From Daphnia pulex (lineage: Eukaryota > Arthropoda > Branchiopoda > Diplostraca > Daphniidae): 64,000 nucleotides of DNA. The position numbers and the translations under genes are program-made. The stretch is taken from contig NC_060021.1 of the NCBI RefSeq assembly GCF_021134715.1, forward strand, positions 3,782,001-3,846,000. The letters run 5' to 3'. The notes under the pieces are model-generated. The model ran no database searches. It saw only the letters and a list, made by a program, of their open reading frames with translations, and had not been told where the DNA came from. Shown here piece by piece: positions 11,732 through 21,637 of this stretch. Within the stretch, counting starts at the first letter, position 1, and each line of letters starts with the position of its first letter.

Positions 11732-11804
11732 TGCTTCCACCTAGGAACAAACTGAGGATTTTCAGTTTACGAAGACGACGTGATAACCTCTACACTATGG
11801 GATA
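11732..11804 (-). pseudogene. tRNA-Val-derived relic, loop reading CGT
   Basis: Aligns with Val(AAC) in the D and T arms, but the 5' acceptor strand no longer pairs and the anticodon loop is TTCGTAA. Unlikely to be a working tRNA. Confidence 0.5.
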
Positions 11805-11894
11805 CCGGAAGTCAACTGCAAGATTTTATTATTTTTGGCCGTAGTAAAAACGTATTGTTTGCTTTCCTAATGGGTGTCGTTAGTCAATCAGCAT

Positions 11895-11929
11895 GCATCT
11901 GTGTCGCAATTGGCTTGCGCGTTCGGCTG
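11895..11929 (+). pseudogene. 5' half of a tRNA-Asn-like locus
   Basis: Matches the acceptor, D arm and half of the anticodon stem of the Asn loci, then jumps to sequence (CTATCATAGATTC) that elsewhere lies about 0.2 kb downstream of Asn. This is a deletion relic, shared with the units near 40984 and 47325. Confidence 0.6.
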
Positions 11930-12291
11930 CTATCATAGATTCTCCTCTGGTGTTTATGGATTTCTTCCCTCTTCCAGTGCAATAAGCCAGTGACGCGAGC
12001 CAGTGGAGAAAAAAGTTTTAATATATGCCACATCAGTAGTGAAAAGGAATTTAGGTACATATGATGTGGTCAGGATGGCCAAGGCTAAGGCGTCAACTCC
12101 TGACAACCATATCGTTATCTGAATTTACATGATCATCGCTTTGCACCATAATTAGAGAGGTTGCTTTGATATAGTGATAGAGAATGCTTAATGTACCCAC
12201 TATACCAGGTCACCAAGTGGTAATACTGGTCAATTTTCTGTAATTTAAAAAGATGTGACAATACGAAAGTGATGACGCTCACTTATATCAA

Positions 12292-12363
12292 GTGATGGTG
12301 GTATAGTGGTTAGCATAGTTGCCTTCCATGCAATTGACCCGAGTTCGATTCTCGGCTCTCGTT
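12292..12363 (+). pseudogene. tRNA-Gly(TCC)-like locus
   Basis: From the D arm (TGGTATAGTGG) to the T arm (CCGAG/CTCGG around TTCGATT) it matches animal tRNA-Gly(TCC), with the anticodon in CTTCCAT. The acceptor strands do not pair (GTGATGG against CTCTCGT), so a working tRNA is doubtful although the internal Pol III boxes are good. Confidence 0.5.
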
Positions 12364-12821
12364 ATTTAGCTATTATTGATAGTTCTTAGCAGTCTAGTCA
12401 ACCTACGGAGTTGAAGTCAATTTTCAAAAATGATACTTTTTAGGTAAAAATTTAGTTGTTCATTTCTTTTTCGCTCACACATGAATAATTGACAAGATAA
12501 CTCCTCGTAAGTCATATCTTGCATTGGCGTTGAAGAAAAATCAAAAATACTGCTTTGATAAGCTGGGAAACACCACTTCAATGAATTTGAATTTGATATC
12601 TTTACCGTTTCGCTTATTCAAAGCGATTTATTCTTACAGGATATGTGAATTAATGTCCAATACACCATTAAAAGTTAATTGAATCAATGAATTCATAAAA
12701 ACATCCGTGATGTTTATGAAATAGAAACAAGAAGAACAGCACAGCACAGCACAGACAGCACAGCAGCTGCACAAAAATGTATTTTTTGCTTTCCTAATGG
12801 GTGTCGTTAGCTAATTAGCAT

Positions 12822-12895
12822 GCCTCTGTGGCGCAATTGGCTAGCGCGTTCGGCTGTTACCCGGAAGGCTGGTGGTTCGATCCCACCCAGGGGCG
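12822..12895 (+). tRNA. tRNA-Asn(GTT)
   Basis: 74 nt with a fully paired acceptor (GCCTCTG/CAGGGGC), T stem GGTGG/CCACC and anticodon GTT. One loop base 3' of the anticodon differs from the other Asn copies (C for A). A T4 run lies about 33 nt downstream. Confidence 0.85.
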
Positions 12896-13408
12896 CATGG
12901 TGATTGAAATCTATTGCTGCATTTTAAAATCTTCTTCTCATGACTTTATACCCGACTAAAGCTTGCATTGTAGAGTGCACACTCACGATATAGCTTCTTT
13001 ATCTGATGATTATTGAATCTACTGAACATTTACAGCGTAGGGTGCACACGCATCATGTTCATTTTCTTGTGGAGCTACTGTTCCAGGTTCAGGTGTAATC
13101 TATCATAGATTCCCCTCTGCTGATGTTTATGGACTTCTTCCTCATCCAGCGCAAGTCATTTCCCACATTCCTAAAACCAAAGGGCAATGTCGATTGGCTA
13201 AAGAAGAAAGTCTCTTAAGGGCTATATCACCTGCACAACAACCGCAGTCGCCATTTATCCCCCCCCCCTGTCTGCTGAATTCTTCCGGATACAGCATTGC
13301 GAATATTTTCAGATTGTCAGATTGTAGATTTCATTCACAAGGAATATGGCCTTTGCAAAATTGCAAAATATGCATCTGATTGATAGTCTTTCTAAAAAAA
13401 TACTTCCT

Positions 13409-13481
13409 TGTTTCCACCCAGGATCGAACTGAGGACCTTCAGCGTGTTAGGCCGACGTGATAACCACTACACTATGGAAAC
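13409..13481 (-). tRNA. tRNA-Val(AAC)
   Basis: 73 nt close to animal tRNA-Val(AAC): acceptor GTTTCCA/TGGAAAC, anticodon stem TCGGC/GCTGA around CTAACAC, T arm CTCAG/CTGGG. A T7 run about 10 nt downstream on the minus strand is a good Pol III terminator. Confidence 0.88.
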
Positions 13482-13577
13482 TTCATGCCGACATTGAATT
13501 TTTCTGAAATAGCTACAAATGACTAACGATGGTCTCCCAACATCTAAATGAAATCTACAATGTTTGCAAGTACGTAA

Positions 13578-13650
13578 CACCAATCGTTGGGCTCGAACCC
13601 CAAACCCTGAGATTAAGAGTCTCATGCTCTACCGACTGAACTAGCCAGGC
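13578..13650 (-). pseudogene. tRNA-Lys(CTT)-like, decaying
   Basis: Keeps the D and anticodon arms of Lys(CTT), but the T stem and the 3' acceptor strand no longer pair. Confidence 0.65.
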
Positions 13651-13872
13651 TTGAATTTGTGCTCTATTCCAATGTCTTCAACCAAGTTTTATTGATGATA
13701 TTTTGTCCTGTCCGCTAGCCGTGAACGAACTTTTATGATGATTGTTTGGTTGTTTGTGGGGAGTTCACAGTTGCCCAATACTTCTAATCGTCTAGATGAG
13801 ATACACTACTATAACTATTTGTTTTTTTTTTTACTTTTCCTCGGATATTATTTATTCCCATAGCTTTTCTGA

Positions 13873-13945
13873 TGCTTCCACCTAGGAACGAACTGAGGAT
13901 TTTCAGCTTGTGAAGACGACGTGATAGCCTCTTCACTATGGCATA
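13873..13945 (-). pseudogene. tRNA-Val-derived relic, loop reading CAC
   Basis: Same lineage as the locus at 11732, with anticodon loop TTCACAA. CAC would also be a Val anticodon. The 3' acceptor (TGGAAGC) has no matching 5' strand. Confidence 0.5.
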
Positions 13946-14035
13946 CCGGAAGTCAACTGCAAGATTTTATTAGTGTTGGCCTTAGTAAAAATGTAATGTT
14001 TTCTTTCCTAATGGGTGTCGTTAGCCAATCAGCAT

Positions 14036-14109
14036 GCCTCTGTGGCGCAATTGGCTATTGCGTTCGGCTATTAACCGGAAGGCTGGTGGTTCGATCCCAC
14101 CCCAGGCGC
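14036..14109 (+). pseudogene. tRNA-Asn-like, loop reading ATT
   Basis: Aligns with the Asn loci but has a disturbed D arm, an ATT anticodon and a rearranged 3' acceptor (CCAGGCGCG). Confidence 0.6.
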
Positions 14110-14928
14110 GCATGGTGATTGAAATCTATTGCTCTATTTTAAACTCTTTTTCTCATGACTTTATACCCGACTAAAGCTTGCATTGTAGAGTGCACACTCA
14201 CGATATGGCTTCTTTAGCTGATGATTGTTGAATCTAGTGAAAATTTGCAGCGTAGGGTGCACACGCATCATGTTAATTTTCTTGTGGAGCTACTGTTCCA
14301 GGTTCAGGTGTAATCTATCATAGATTCCCCTCTGCTGATGTTTATGGACTTCTTCCCCATCCAGCGCAAGTCATTTCCCACATTCCTAAAACCAAAGGGC
14401 ATTGTCGATTGGCTAAAGAAGAAAGTCTCTTAAGGGCTATATCACCTGCACAACAACCGCAGTCGCCATTGATCCCCCCTGTCTGTTGACTTCTTCCGGA
14501 TACTGCATTGCGAATATTTTCAGATTGTCAGAGTGTAGATTTCATTCACAACCCGTACGAAAATTTCAGCCTGTTTGTAGCTGACCGTTAGCTTACAACG
14601 CGGGGGCTATTAGCTTATCATGCCAAGCTTACAGTGAGGTTTTTTTGTCCCTTTTCCCACTGGACAAAAACAGCTAAAAGCCATTAAAAATTAGGTTGTC
14701 TACAGCTGACTTCTAGTTGAAAAGTTCCAACGTATTTTTAATTAAGATTTCCCTAGCTTTTTCTTTCGAGCTAAAAATGGGTTTTTAGACAGTTGAATTT
14801 AAGCTAATTTGTAGCATATTAAAAATGAATTATTTTACCGGAAATATATTTATGCCTAATACACCTATATTTTAATAAAATTAACTTAAATAAATAAATC
14901 AAAATATTTTCTCTCGTCTTTGTATTTT

Positions 14929-15029
14929 CATCAAACATCTGAACAGATGTTTGATGTTTAACAAGGCATGTTTAAAAACACAGCAGCACATACTCTCTTA
15001 AAATGTAATAGATAACATTTTAAGAAAGT
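14929..15029. repeat. Twin hairpins 3' of the BEN gene, unit 0
   Basis: Two adjacent inverted repeats. 14929-14956 is a perfect 13-bp stem (CATCAAACATCTG) with a 2-nt loop. 14992-15029 has a stem of about 14 bp (ACTCTCTTAAAATGT) with a 7-8 nt loop and one mismatch in this copy. They lie 75-175 nt past the BEN stop codon on the minus strand. Confidence 0.75.
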
Positions 15030-16062
15030 AACACAAAAACAAATCGTGAAAAATAAAAAAAAAAGTAAAGAAAGTTTCGAGACTGGTGAGAGGCGATATC
15101 TTCTATTCATGGTCTGATTGTGGATTTTTCTTCTTTTTTAGGTGGGTGTGACAGGCCAATAACCTTGCTCCAATTGCCTTATCGATTTGGGTGGTTGATA
15201 GAACAGCCATAGTCGTAACGCTCCCTTTTTCATCCTTGATTGAAAATGCCTCGTCCCATGCTGCTTGCATGAAATCTAATAAATAAAATTGTTATTTATA
15301 ATACATCGTAAATCTCTATAAACTTGTTTGGTTTCTTACTGTGAATAGCCTCTTGGATTTTGTCCGGAATTTTCGGTTTTGGAATAGCGTCAGGAATTCC
15401 TGGACTTTTTCTGCCTGACAGTGACATATTTGCCAGTTGCTCAGGTGAAAATAAATTTTCCAAGATGACAGTAACTGCGCGATTCCGAGAAAACTCTGTC
15501 TGACCACTAGACTTCAAGATTGTTTTCACTTTTTTAGGCACAGATTCGCAGATGAAAACTTCTCCCCATAGTTTTACCTACACTAACAATAAGCATTTAA
15601 GAAATAAAGCCCTTTTACTATTTTTTAAAACTATTACCAATTTTGCACCGATGTGGCAAGAACTTGACGATGGACTACTTAAATATTGCGATGGAACACC
15701 AAAACCTGGAGGTTGTACATTTAGTTGACTGTGCACTGCTGGTGATGATATGATCCCAACGAGACTTTTCATTCCCTCAAGTGTTTCCTTCATCTCTATA
15801 AATATTTAAGGTCATTTATACACACGCAAAATTTGAAAATATATAAATTATACCTCGGACAAGAACTATCGGCTCTTCTTTCTCCAAACCTTCAATTTTT
15901 TCTCTTAGCTCAATATTTTCAAATTCGTTTGATGCAATGGTATTGTAGTCAGTAACTTTTCTTCTAAAATCCGTTTTTTTTCCCTCAATGATTCATTTTC
16001 CTGAATAAATCACAAGGAAGGAAATTGTTAAGTGAATAGAAAGGAATTGTCATGACAAAAAT

Positions 16063-16494
16063 TGTAAAGAATAGACAAGGGTTTTACTAGGCTTCTGTGT
16101 TTGAATCAACACAGGCTTCTGTATTGACTGTACAGGCAAAATACATCTGATAAATGCATGTCGAAATGTGTACATTGAATATGCAATACATGAGACAGGA
16201 TTACAGAGATAATTACCTGAGTCTAATTAACTCGGATGAACAAAAGAATAACTCACGAGTCTCGATACAACGAGGTTTGGAACACAGAAAAGAAATACTT
16301 AGACCAGATTTCTTGATACAAAAAACAGGGAGACAAGTTAACGTATAACCGCGTGTTTTAGCAGACGGAGAGAAAGAGAAAGTGACAAAGGAGAGCACTG
16401 TACAGTCAAGGTGGAAGGCCGAGAGAACTCCCGCTTGTGCTGCCACCACTCCTGTATGTGCTGCCACCTATATTGTGTTTGCTTACATCCAACA
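16063..16494 (-). repeat. 3' LTR of the copia element
   Basis: 432 bp, reading TGTTGGATG...CTTTACA on the minus strand. It is preceded on that strand by a polypurine tract (GAGGAGGAG, 16495-16503). No difference from the other LTR was found in a visual comparison. Confidence 0.92.
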
Positions 16495-16702
16495 CTCCTC
16501 CTCAAACATACGTACAGGTGCGATAGTTAAATCTAGAGATTTGTTGTTGTTGTAGTTGTGTTTTTTTTTTTAAGAGGAGAGAAAGACAGAGAGGGTTGTA
16601 TGGAAAAATAAAATAAATGTTTGAATTTCTACATGATGAAAAAATAAAAATTATCAGCGTTTCTCCGATGGTGTGTTTGCTCTCTCTCTAAAAAGAAAAA
16701 TA

Positions 16703-19700
16703 TTATAAATCGGGAACTGGCACTACACCAATCGCCTTGCGTAAAATAGAGAAGCGAGGGTTCGGTAATGGCTTGGTGAAAGGATCTGCGAGCTGTTCAG
16801 TAGTTGGAGTGTACTTCACGTCGATTTCTTTTGCTTCTTGCTGGGCTCTGATAAAATGGAAACGGACGTCGATGTGTTTGGTTCGCTGATGGAATTTGGG
16901 GCTCCTAGTGAGTTCAATTGAAGAAATGTTATCACAGAGCAAAGGTAGTGGTTGTTTCCAATCAGGGATTATTTCAAGTAGAAGACGCCGCAACCACACA
17001 CTTTCCTTGGCTGCTTCACAAGCAGCCACATACTCTGCTTCAGTGGTGGAGAGGGCAACACAGTTCTGACGACGGCTGCTCCAGGCTATGGGGCCCTCGT
17101 TCAGAAGAAAGATGAAACCTGAAGTTGATTGTCGGGTGTTGATGTCTCCAGCATAATCTGAATCCGAGTAACCAACAGGAGCGACCAATGAGGGACCATA
17201 GCGTAGACCGTAGTTTTTTGTGCCTTGTAGATACGAGAAGATTTTCTTAACGGCTGCCCAGTGTGCCGCTTGTGGATTTTCACAGAATTGTGAAGCTTGA
17301 TTCAAAGCAAAAGCGATGTCTGGGCGCGATGACAGCATCAAATACATGAGTGATCCAATGGCCTCTTTGAAGGGAACTTGGATCGTTTTCTTGAGATTTT
17401 CTTCTTTATTCAGGAAAGCTCCAGGAGTGGCTGGTAGACTAACAGGATGGCATCCGTCCATGTGGAAACGTTGCAAGATTTTTTCAGTGTATTCCGGCTG
17501 CGACAGGTAGAGCGTTTTTTCTTTTCGGTTTCTGAAGATCGATAGGCCTACAAAGTGGTTGGCCTCAGATGATCTCATTTCGAAGTGGTCTGCAAGATAA
17601 TTAATTATATCAGATATTGCTTTGCTGCTGTTACTACAAACCAGGCCATCGTCCACCCATATGATGACCATGGTGAACTCCTCCTTGTGGTGGCGATGGT
17701 AGAGACAGGGATCAGATTCACTTGGGATGAGACCAAACTTGCGGAGAAAAGCATCAAAATGTCGATTCCATACACGCGATGCCTGCTTCAAACCGTAAAG
17801 GCATTTGTGTAGATGGCATACCAAGTTTTCTTGTCCAGCAGTAACGAAGCCTTCCGGTTGCTCCAGATATAATTCCTCCTCCAGTTCACCGTAGAGAAAA
17901 GCTGTTTTGATGTCCAGCTGCCGCATTTCGAGATCGTAGACTGCGACGAATGACAGGATTAACCTAAGTGTGTCCTGTTTTGCCACTGGAGCGAAGGTTT
18001 CTTCGTAGTCTATTCCATAACGCTGAGAATACCCCTTGGCAACTAATCTTGCCTTGTAGCGGGGTTCAGTGCCACGTACGCCCGGCTTGATTGTGAGGAC
18101 CCATCGGCATTTGATTAAAGATCCGCCAGGTGGCAGTGGCTTTAAAGTCCAAGTTTGATTGCGTAAAAGGGAATCATGTTCTTCCTGGATTGCTTGCTTC
18201 CAATGCAGGTGATCAGGTGAGGTCATGGCATCCATATAGGTCTTGGGCTCACATGATTCGACTGCTGAAAGAAGTGATTCATCCCATCGTCTTTTCGGCT
18301 TACGGATTCGAAGAGGATATTTGGAATGGCGAACGTGATTGTTCGGAGCGTTGGTGTTGACATCGTCCTGTAAATGAATATTAGGCGACGGAGGATTGGC
18401 TTCTGGAGCGGGAGATACGGAAGGTGGATAGTCTACAATAGGTGTTGGTGGAACAGGATCAATAATAGGAGACTCTGGAAGCAAGATTGAATCTGGAAGA
18501 TTATTTTCGTTGTACGGCGGAGAAGGCGTGGTGTCGACAACGTTTTCTGGCATAGCTTCTTTGGGTGCGCTGGCTAGTGGGCCTAAAAGAAGACGTCTCG
18601 CTGCAAAATCATTATCAGATGTTGGGTCTTGTCTTGGTGTGTCAAAGGCTTGTTCGTTGAAGATTACGTCACGACTGACCCTGATTTTTCTTGTGATTGG
18701 GTCCCAGAATCGGTAGGCCTTTTGTGTGGCGCAATACCCGACGAAATGGCAGGTGACACTCTTCGAGTCCAGTTTTCTTCTTTCTGCCTTAGGTACGTGA
18801 ATGTACGCAGTGGAACCAAAAATCCTTAAATTGGAGACATCTGGCTTTGTGCCAAACCAGTTTTGGTATGGAGTGTTGGGGGCCGTCTTGGTGGACACAC
18901 GGTTAAGCGTGTAAACGGCGCAGGCAATGGCCTCTCCCCAAAGTTCCAGGGGAACGTTCTTGGCATGGATGAGGCATCGGGCAGCTTCCATTATGGTTCT
19001 ATTAGCTCGTTCAGATACACCATTTTGTTCTGGGGTGTGTGGCGCCGACGTCTCTAGTTTGATTCCATGGTTGGATAGCCATTCTTTGAATTGATGTCCT
19101 ATAAACTCTCCACCGTTGTCGGCTCTCAGCGTGTGAACCATTTGGCCAGTCTCGGTTCGCAGATGATTCACGTACTCACGGAAGGAGTCAGCTACTTCTG
19201 ATTTCTGTTTAAGAAAATAGACACTTCGGTAACCACTAAAATCATCAGAAAATAGAACAAAATATCTTGATCCTCTAGGCGTGGCCACGTGCATAGGCCC
19301 ACATACATCAGAATGTATGAGCTGACCAACTTGTATCGCTCTCGTTCTTCCTGATTTGAATTTTGAGCGCTCCATTTTCCCTGACATACAGCCTGTGCAG
19401 GGATGAATGCGTGATACATCATCAATGGGTAGAATAAGACCATTTACCATTTGTAGAGACGCCATCTTGCGTATCTTCTTGGTGCTTGTGTGCGCTAGTC
19501 GTTGGTGCCAAACGTCGATAGACGGCGGGGCAGGTATCGTGAAGCATGCCCAGTCACAAGGTGGGTCAACTGTGATGGCCAAGTGGTAAAGTGTCCTGCC
19601 GATGCGCTCGCCGACCATCACGACGGTATCATTTTGATTGAAGCTCACGTTGGATTCAATAAAGTGTACTGAAACGCCGACTTCTGTAACTGCAGCTATG

Positions 19701-20767
19701 GAGAGCAAATTGACTCCAAGATCGGGCACAAATAAGACCGTTTCGATTTTGATTGTCCGTTTAGTTCCATCTACAAGTGCCGTGAATTCAATACTGCCTT
19801 GACCGTGTACTTGGAGTTGAGACCCGCCTATACCCTTCACGAACCACGTGTTGGGTTCCACGGCTGTGAATTCTTTGAAGAATTCTCGTTGATCGGACAT
19901 ATGCTGCGTGGCGCCGGAATCGGCAAACCAATCTTGAGAGCGTCGCGCTATGAAGCAGGTGGAGTTGGATATAAAGCTGTGGTCTTGATTGGCTTCTGAT
20001 TTGTCTTGATTTGGTCGATCCGACATCTGTTTCAAAGACATTCTGTTCATCGAGAGAAAATCAGTCACTGCGGCTCCGGTGTCGTTTGATTTGGCTAAAT
20101 CATCTCGTTTACGTTTTCGGCATTCTTCATGCGTGTGCCAATCTTTTTTGCAATATGTGCAATTCACGTATGGCCGGTATCTTGCTGAACCATTGCTCCG
20201 GTGGCCGCCTCTTCCTCTATCGCCTCTCCCTCGATTCGCTCGACCACCTCTTGATTCACGCGGATTTGGTGCATAGGTGTTTGGATAATTCTGGGCGAAG
20301 AATGAGGTATCGGCCGCGTCTTGTTGACCTCTTGACCAGCGCAAAGTGTTGGATTCTTCTTTCAGCAACCGCGATGTGAGGAGTGGCATCGTGCGTTCGT
20401 TTACTGGTACACTGTCCCATATGGTTGAAAAGTTGCGATAGCTCGGTGGGAGCGTGCATATTATTTTTGTCATGATCTGAATATCAGTCATGGGCGCGCC
20501 CACGTCACTCAATTGTGATGCCAGGGTCTCGATTTCAGTGATGTGGGACATCACATCATGGCTCGGGTTGTACTGATACTCGTAGAATCTGTGTTGTAGC
20601 ACGTGCTGATTCTCCGCAGCGTTCTGAAGGTGCTGTGCAGAAAGACGAGTCCACATCTCGAAAGCAGTTCTGCAGTTGATAAGCGTTCTTTGCTGTTGAG
20701 GCTCGATCGTTGCAACGAGATAATTGCGTGCGAGGACATCTCTTCTCATCCAGTCGCTTATCGCCAT
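16703..20767 (-). CDS. Copia polyprotein (gag part, protease, integrase, RT, RNase H)
   Basis: A frame of 1354 residues on the minus strand. In order: the gag part with a zinc knuckle of CX2CX4HX4C form (CTYCKKDWHTHEEC, about residue 200); protease with DSGA in WFADSGATQHMS (about 280); integrase with the HHCC zinc region (WHQRLAHT, then CTGC), HSDVCGP and a later Glu; RT with RLVAKGYSQ, DIKTAFLYGELEEE and VDDGLV; and RNase H with YSDSDYAGD and STTEAEY. The order integrase before RT is diagnostic of Ty1/copia. More gag N-terminal sequence seems to lie upstream, across an interval of about 0.2 kb with intron-like borders (roughly 20.8-21.0 kb); copia-family elements are known to splice. Confidence 0.93.
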   Translation of the reverse strand: MAISDWMRRDVLARNYLVATIEPQQQRTLINCRTAFEMWTRLSAQHLQNAAENQHVLQHRFYEYQYNPSHDVMSHITEIETLASQLSDVGAPMTDIQIMTKIICTLPPSYRNFSTIWDSVPVNERTMPLLTSRLLKEESNTLRWSRGQQDAADTSFFAQNYPNTYAPNPRESRGGRANRGRGDRGRGGHRSNGSARYRPYVNCTYCKKDWHTHEECRKRKRDDLAKSNDTGAAVTDFLSMNRMSLKQMSDRPNQDKSEANQDHSFISNSTCFIARRSQDWFADSGATQHMSDQREFFKEFTAVEPNTWFVKGIGGSQLQVHGQGSIEFTALVDGTKRTIKIETVLFVPDLGVNLLSIAAVTEVGVSVHFIESNVSFNQNDTVVMVGERIGRTLYHLAITVDPPCDWACFTIPAPPSIDVWHQRLAHTSTKKIRKMASLQMVNGLILPIDDVSRIHPCTGCMSGKMERSKFKSGRTRAIQVGQLIHSDVCGPMHVATPRGSRYFVLFSDDFSGYRSVYFLKQKSEVADSFREYVNHLRTETGQMVHTLRADNGGEFIGHQFKEWLSNHGIKLETSAPHTPEQNGVSERANRTIMEAARCLIHAKNVPLELWGEAIACAVYTLNRVSTKTAPNTPYQNWFGTKPDVSNLRIFGSTAYIHVPKAERRKLDSKSVTCHFVGYCATQKAYRFWDPITRKIRVSRDVIFNEQAFDTPRQDPTSDNDFAARRLLLGPLASAPKEAMPENVVDTTPSPPYNENNLPDSILLPESPIIDPVPPTPIVDYPPSVSPAPEANPPSPNIHLQDDVNTNAPNNHVRHSKYPLRIRKPKRRWDESLLSAVESCEPKTYMDAMTSPDHLHWKQAIQEEHDSLLRNQTWTLKPLPPGGSLIKCRWVLTIKPGVRGTEPRYKARLVAKGYSQRYGIDYEETFAPVAKQDTLRLILSFVAVYDLEMRQLDIKTAFLYGELEEELYLEQPEGFVTAGQENLVCHLHKCLYGLKQASRVWNRHFDAFLRKFGLIPSESDPCLYHRHHKEEFTMVIIWVDDGLVCSNSSKAISDIINYLADHFEMRSSEANHFVGLSIFRNRKEKTLYLSQPEYTEKILQRFHMDGCHPVSLPATPGAFLNKEENLKKTIQVPFKEAIGSLMYLMLSSRPDIAFALNQASQFCENPQAAHWAAVKKIFSYLQGTKNYGLRYGPSLVAPVGYSDSDYAGDINTRQSTSGFIFLLNEGPIAWSSRRQNCVALSTTEAEYVAACEAAKESVWLRRLLLEIIPDWKQPLPLLCDNISSIELTRSPKFHQRTKHIDVRFHFIRAQQEAKEIDVKYTPTTEQLADPFTKPLPNPRFSILRKAIGVVPVPDL

Positions 20768-21191
20768 GTAGTTAGCTACTTCTCCTTCATCATTCAGTTC
20801 CTGAACGAAAAAAAAAGGTTCATGAATATCGACAGTATTGTAATTTGTTTAAAAGCTACACGTGCAATGCTGCATTGGGGAGATAAGGAAGATGGATATG
20901 GGTGATGGTACGACTTGCCATGAACATGCAACATGTGATGCTCCTCAAGTCTCCACCTTGGGTTGATACGAGTAGGGATAATCTCAAATGACAGACATTG
21001 TGTGCTTTGTGAAAAATGTATACCTGTTCTGGAAGTGTTTCATTTCCATTTACAATGTGCACGAGGTCATGTTGCTCAAGCTTGAGCCAACATCCAAATT
21101 TCCAGAGGGGAAAATTCTTGCCGTTGAATTTGATCACATGGCTGACTTCTCTAGTTGGTGAATTTGCCATCTTGTCTTTGGAAGGTGTGCA

Positions 21192-21205
21192 CTGGGCCCA
21201 TAACC
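21192..21205 (-). promoter_or_regulatory. Copia primer-binding site (initiator tRNA-Met half)
   Basis: Directly inside the 5' LTR the minus strand reads GGTTATGGGCCCAG. This is complementary to the anticodon stem-loop of eukaryotic initiator tRNA-Met (CTGGGCCCATAACC), not to its 3' end. Drosophila copia is known to prime from such a tRNA-iMet half molecule. Confidence 0.88.
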
Positions 21206-21637
21206 TGTAAAGAATAGACAAGGGTTTTACTAGGCTTCTGTGTTTGAATCAACACAGGCTTCTGTATTGACTGTACAGGCAAAATACATCTGATAAATGC
21301 ATGTCGAAATGTGTACATTGAATATGCAATACATGAGACAGGATTACAGAGATAATTACCTGAGTCTAATTAACTCGGATGAACAAAAGAATAACTCACG
21401 AGTCTCGATACAACGAGGTTTGGAACACAGAAAAGAAATACTTAGACCAGATTTCTTGATACAAAAAACAGGGAGACAAGTTAACGTATAACCGCGTGTT
21501 TTAGCAGACGGAGAGAAAGAGAAAGTGACAAAGGAGAGCACTGTACAGTCAAGGTGGAAGGCCGAGAGAACTCCCGCTTGTGCTGCCACCACTCCTGTAT
21601 GTGCTGCCACCTATATTGTGTTTGCTTACATCCAACA
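21206..21637 (-). repeat. 5' LTR of the copia element
   Basis: 432 bp with the same ends and, by eye, the same sequence as the LTR at 16063. It carries the element's promoter side on the minus strand. Short frames inside it occur identically in both LTRs and are not genes. Confidence 0.92.

Larger units (their letters stand above)
10892..14593. repeat. Inverted-repeat-bounded tRNA cassette, unit 0
   Basis: The left arm 10892-10934 (AGCTAACGGTCAG, then AAATTTTCGTA) and the right arm 14552-14593 are imperfect inverted repeats of about 42 bp. A third copy of the inner core, TTTTCGTACGGG, sits at 11183-11194. Inside are ten tRNA-like loci on both strands. The gaps between them (10935-11263, 11930-12291, 12364-12821, 12896-13408, 14110-14551) hold AT-rich sequence rich in AGCTA/TAGCT words, a (CACAG)n microsatellite near 12737-12765, and no gene I can support. 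Confidence 0.6.
16063..21637 (-). mobile_element. Ty1/copia LTR retrotransposon, looks whole
   Basis: A minus-strand element of 5575 bp with two 432-bp LTRs (16063-16494 and 21206-21637), each TG...CA on the minus strand, that look identical by eye. A 5-bp target duplication AAAAT lies at 16058-16062 and 21638-21642; the empty site is preserved in the BEN copy near 37600. The domain order gag-protease-integrase-RT-RNase H is Ty1/copia. The element looks whole and very young. It sits in an intron of BEN copy 1 on the same strand as the gene. Confidence 0.95.

Noticed and set aside
12284-12363. Calling the Gly(TCC)-like loci as working tRNA genes
   Set aside because: The acceptor strands do not pair in any of the three copies.
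12737-12765. (CACAG)n tract as a functional site
   Set aside because: A simple microsatellite, also present near 41826 and 48168 by unit duplication, with nothing tying it to function.
16154-16467. Short frames on both strands that occur twice (also near 21297-21610)
   Set aside because: They are inside the copia LTRs, hence identical in both; not genes.
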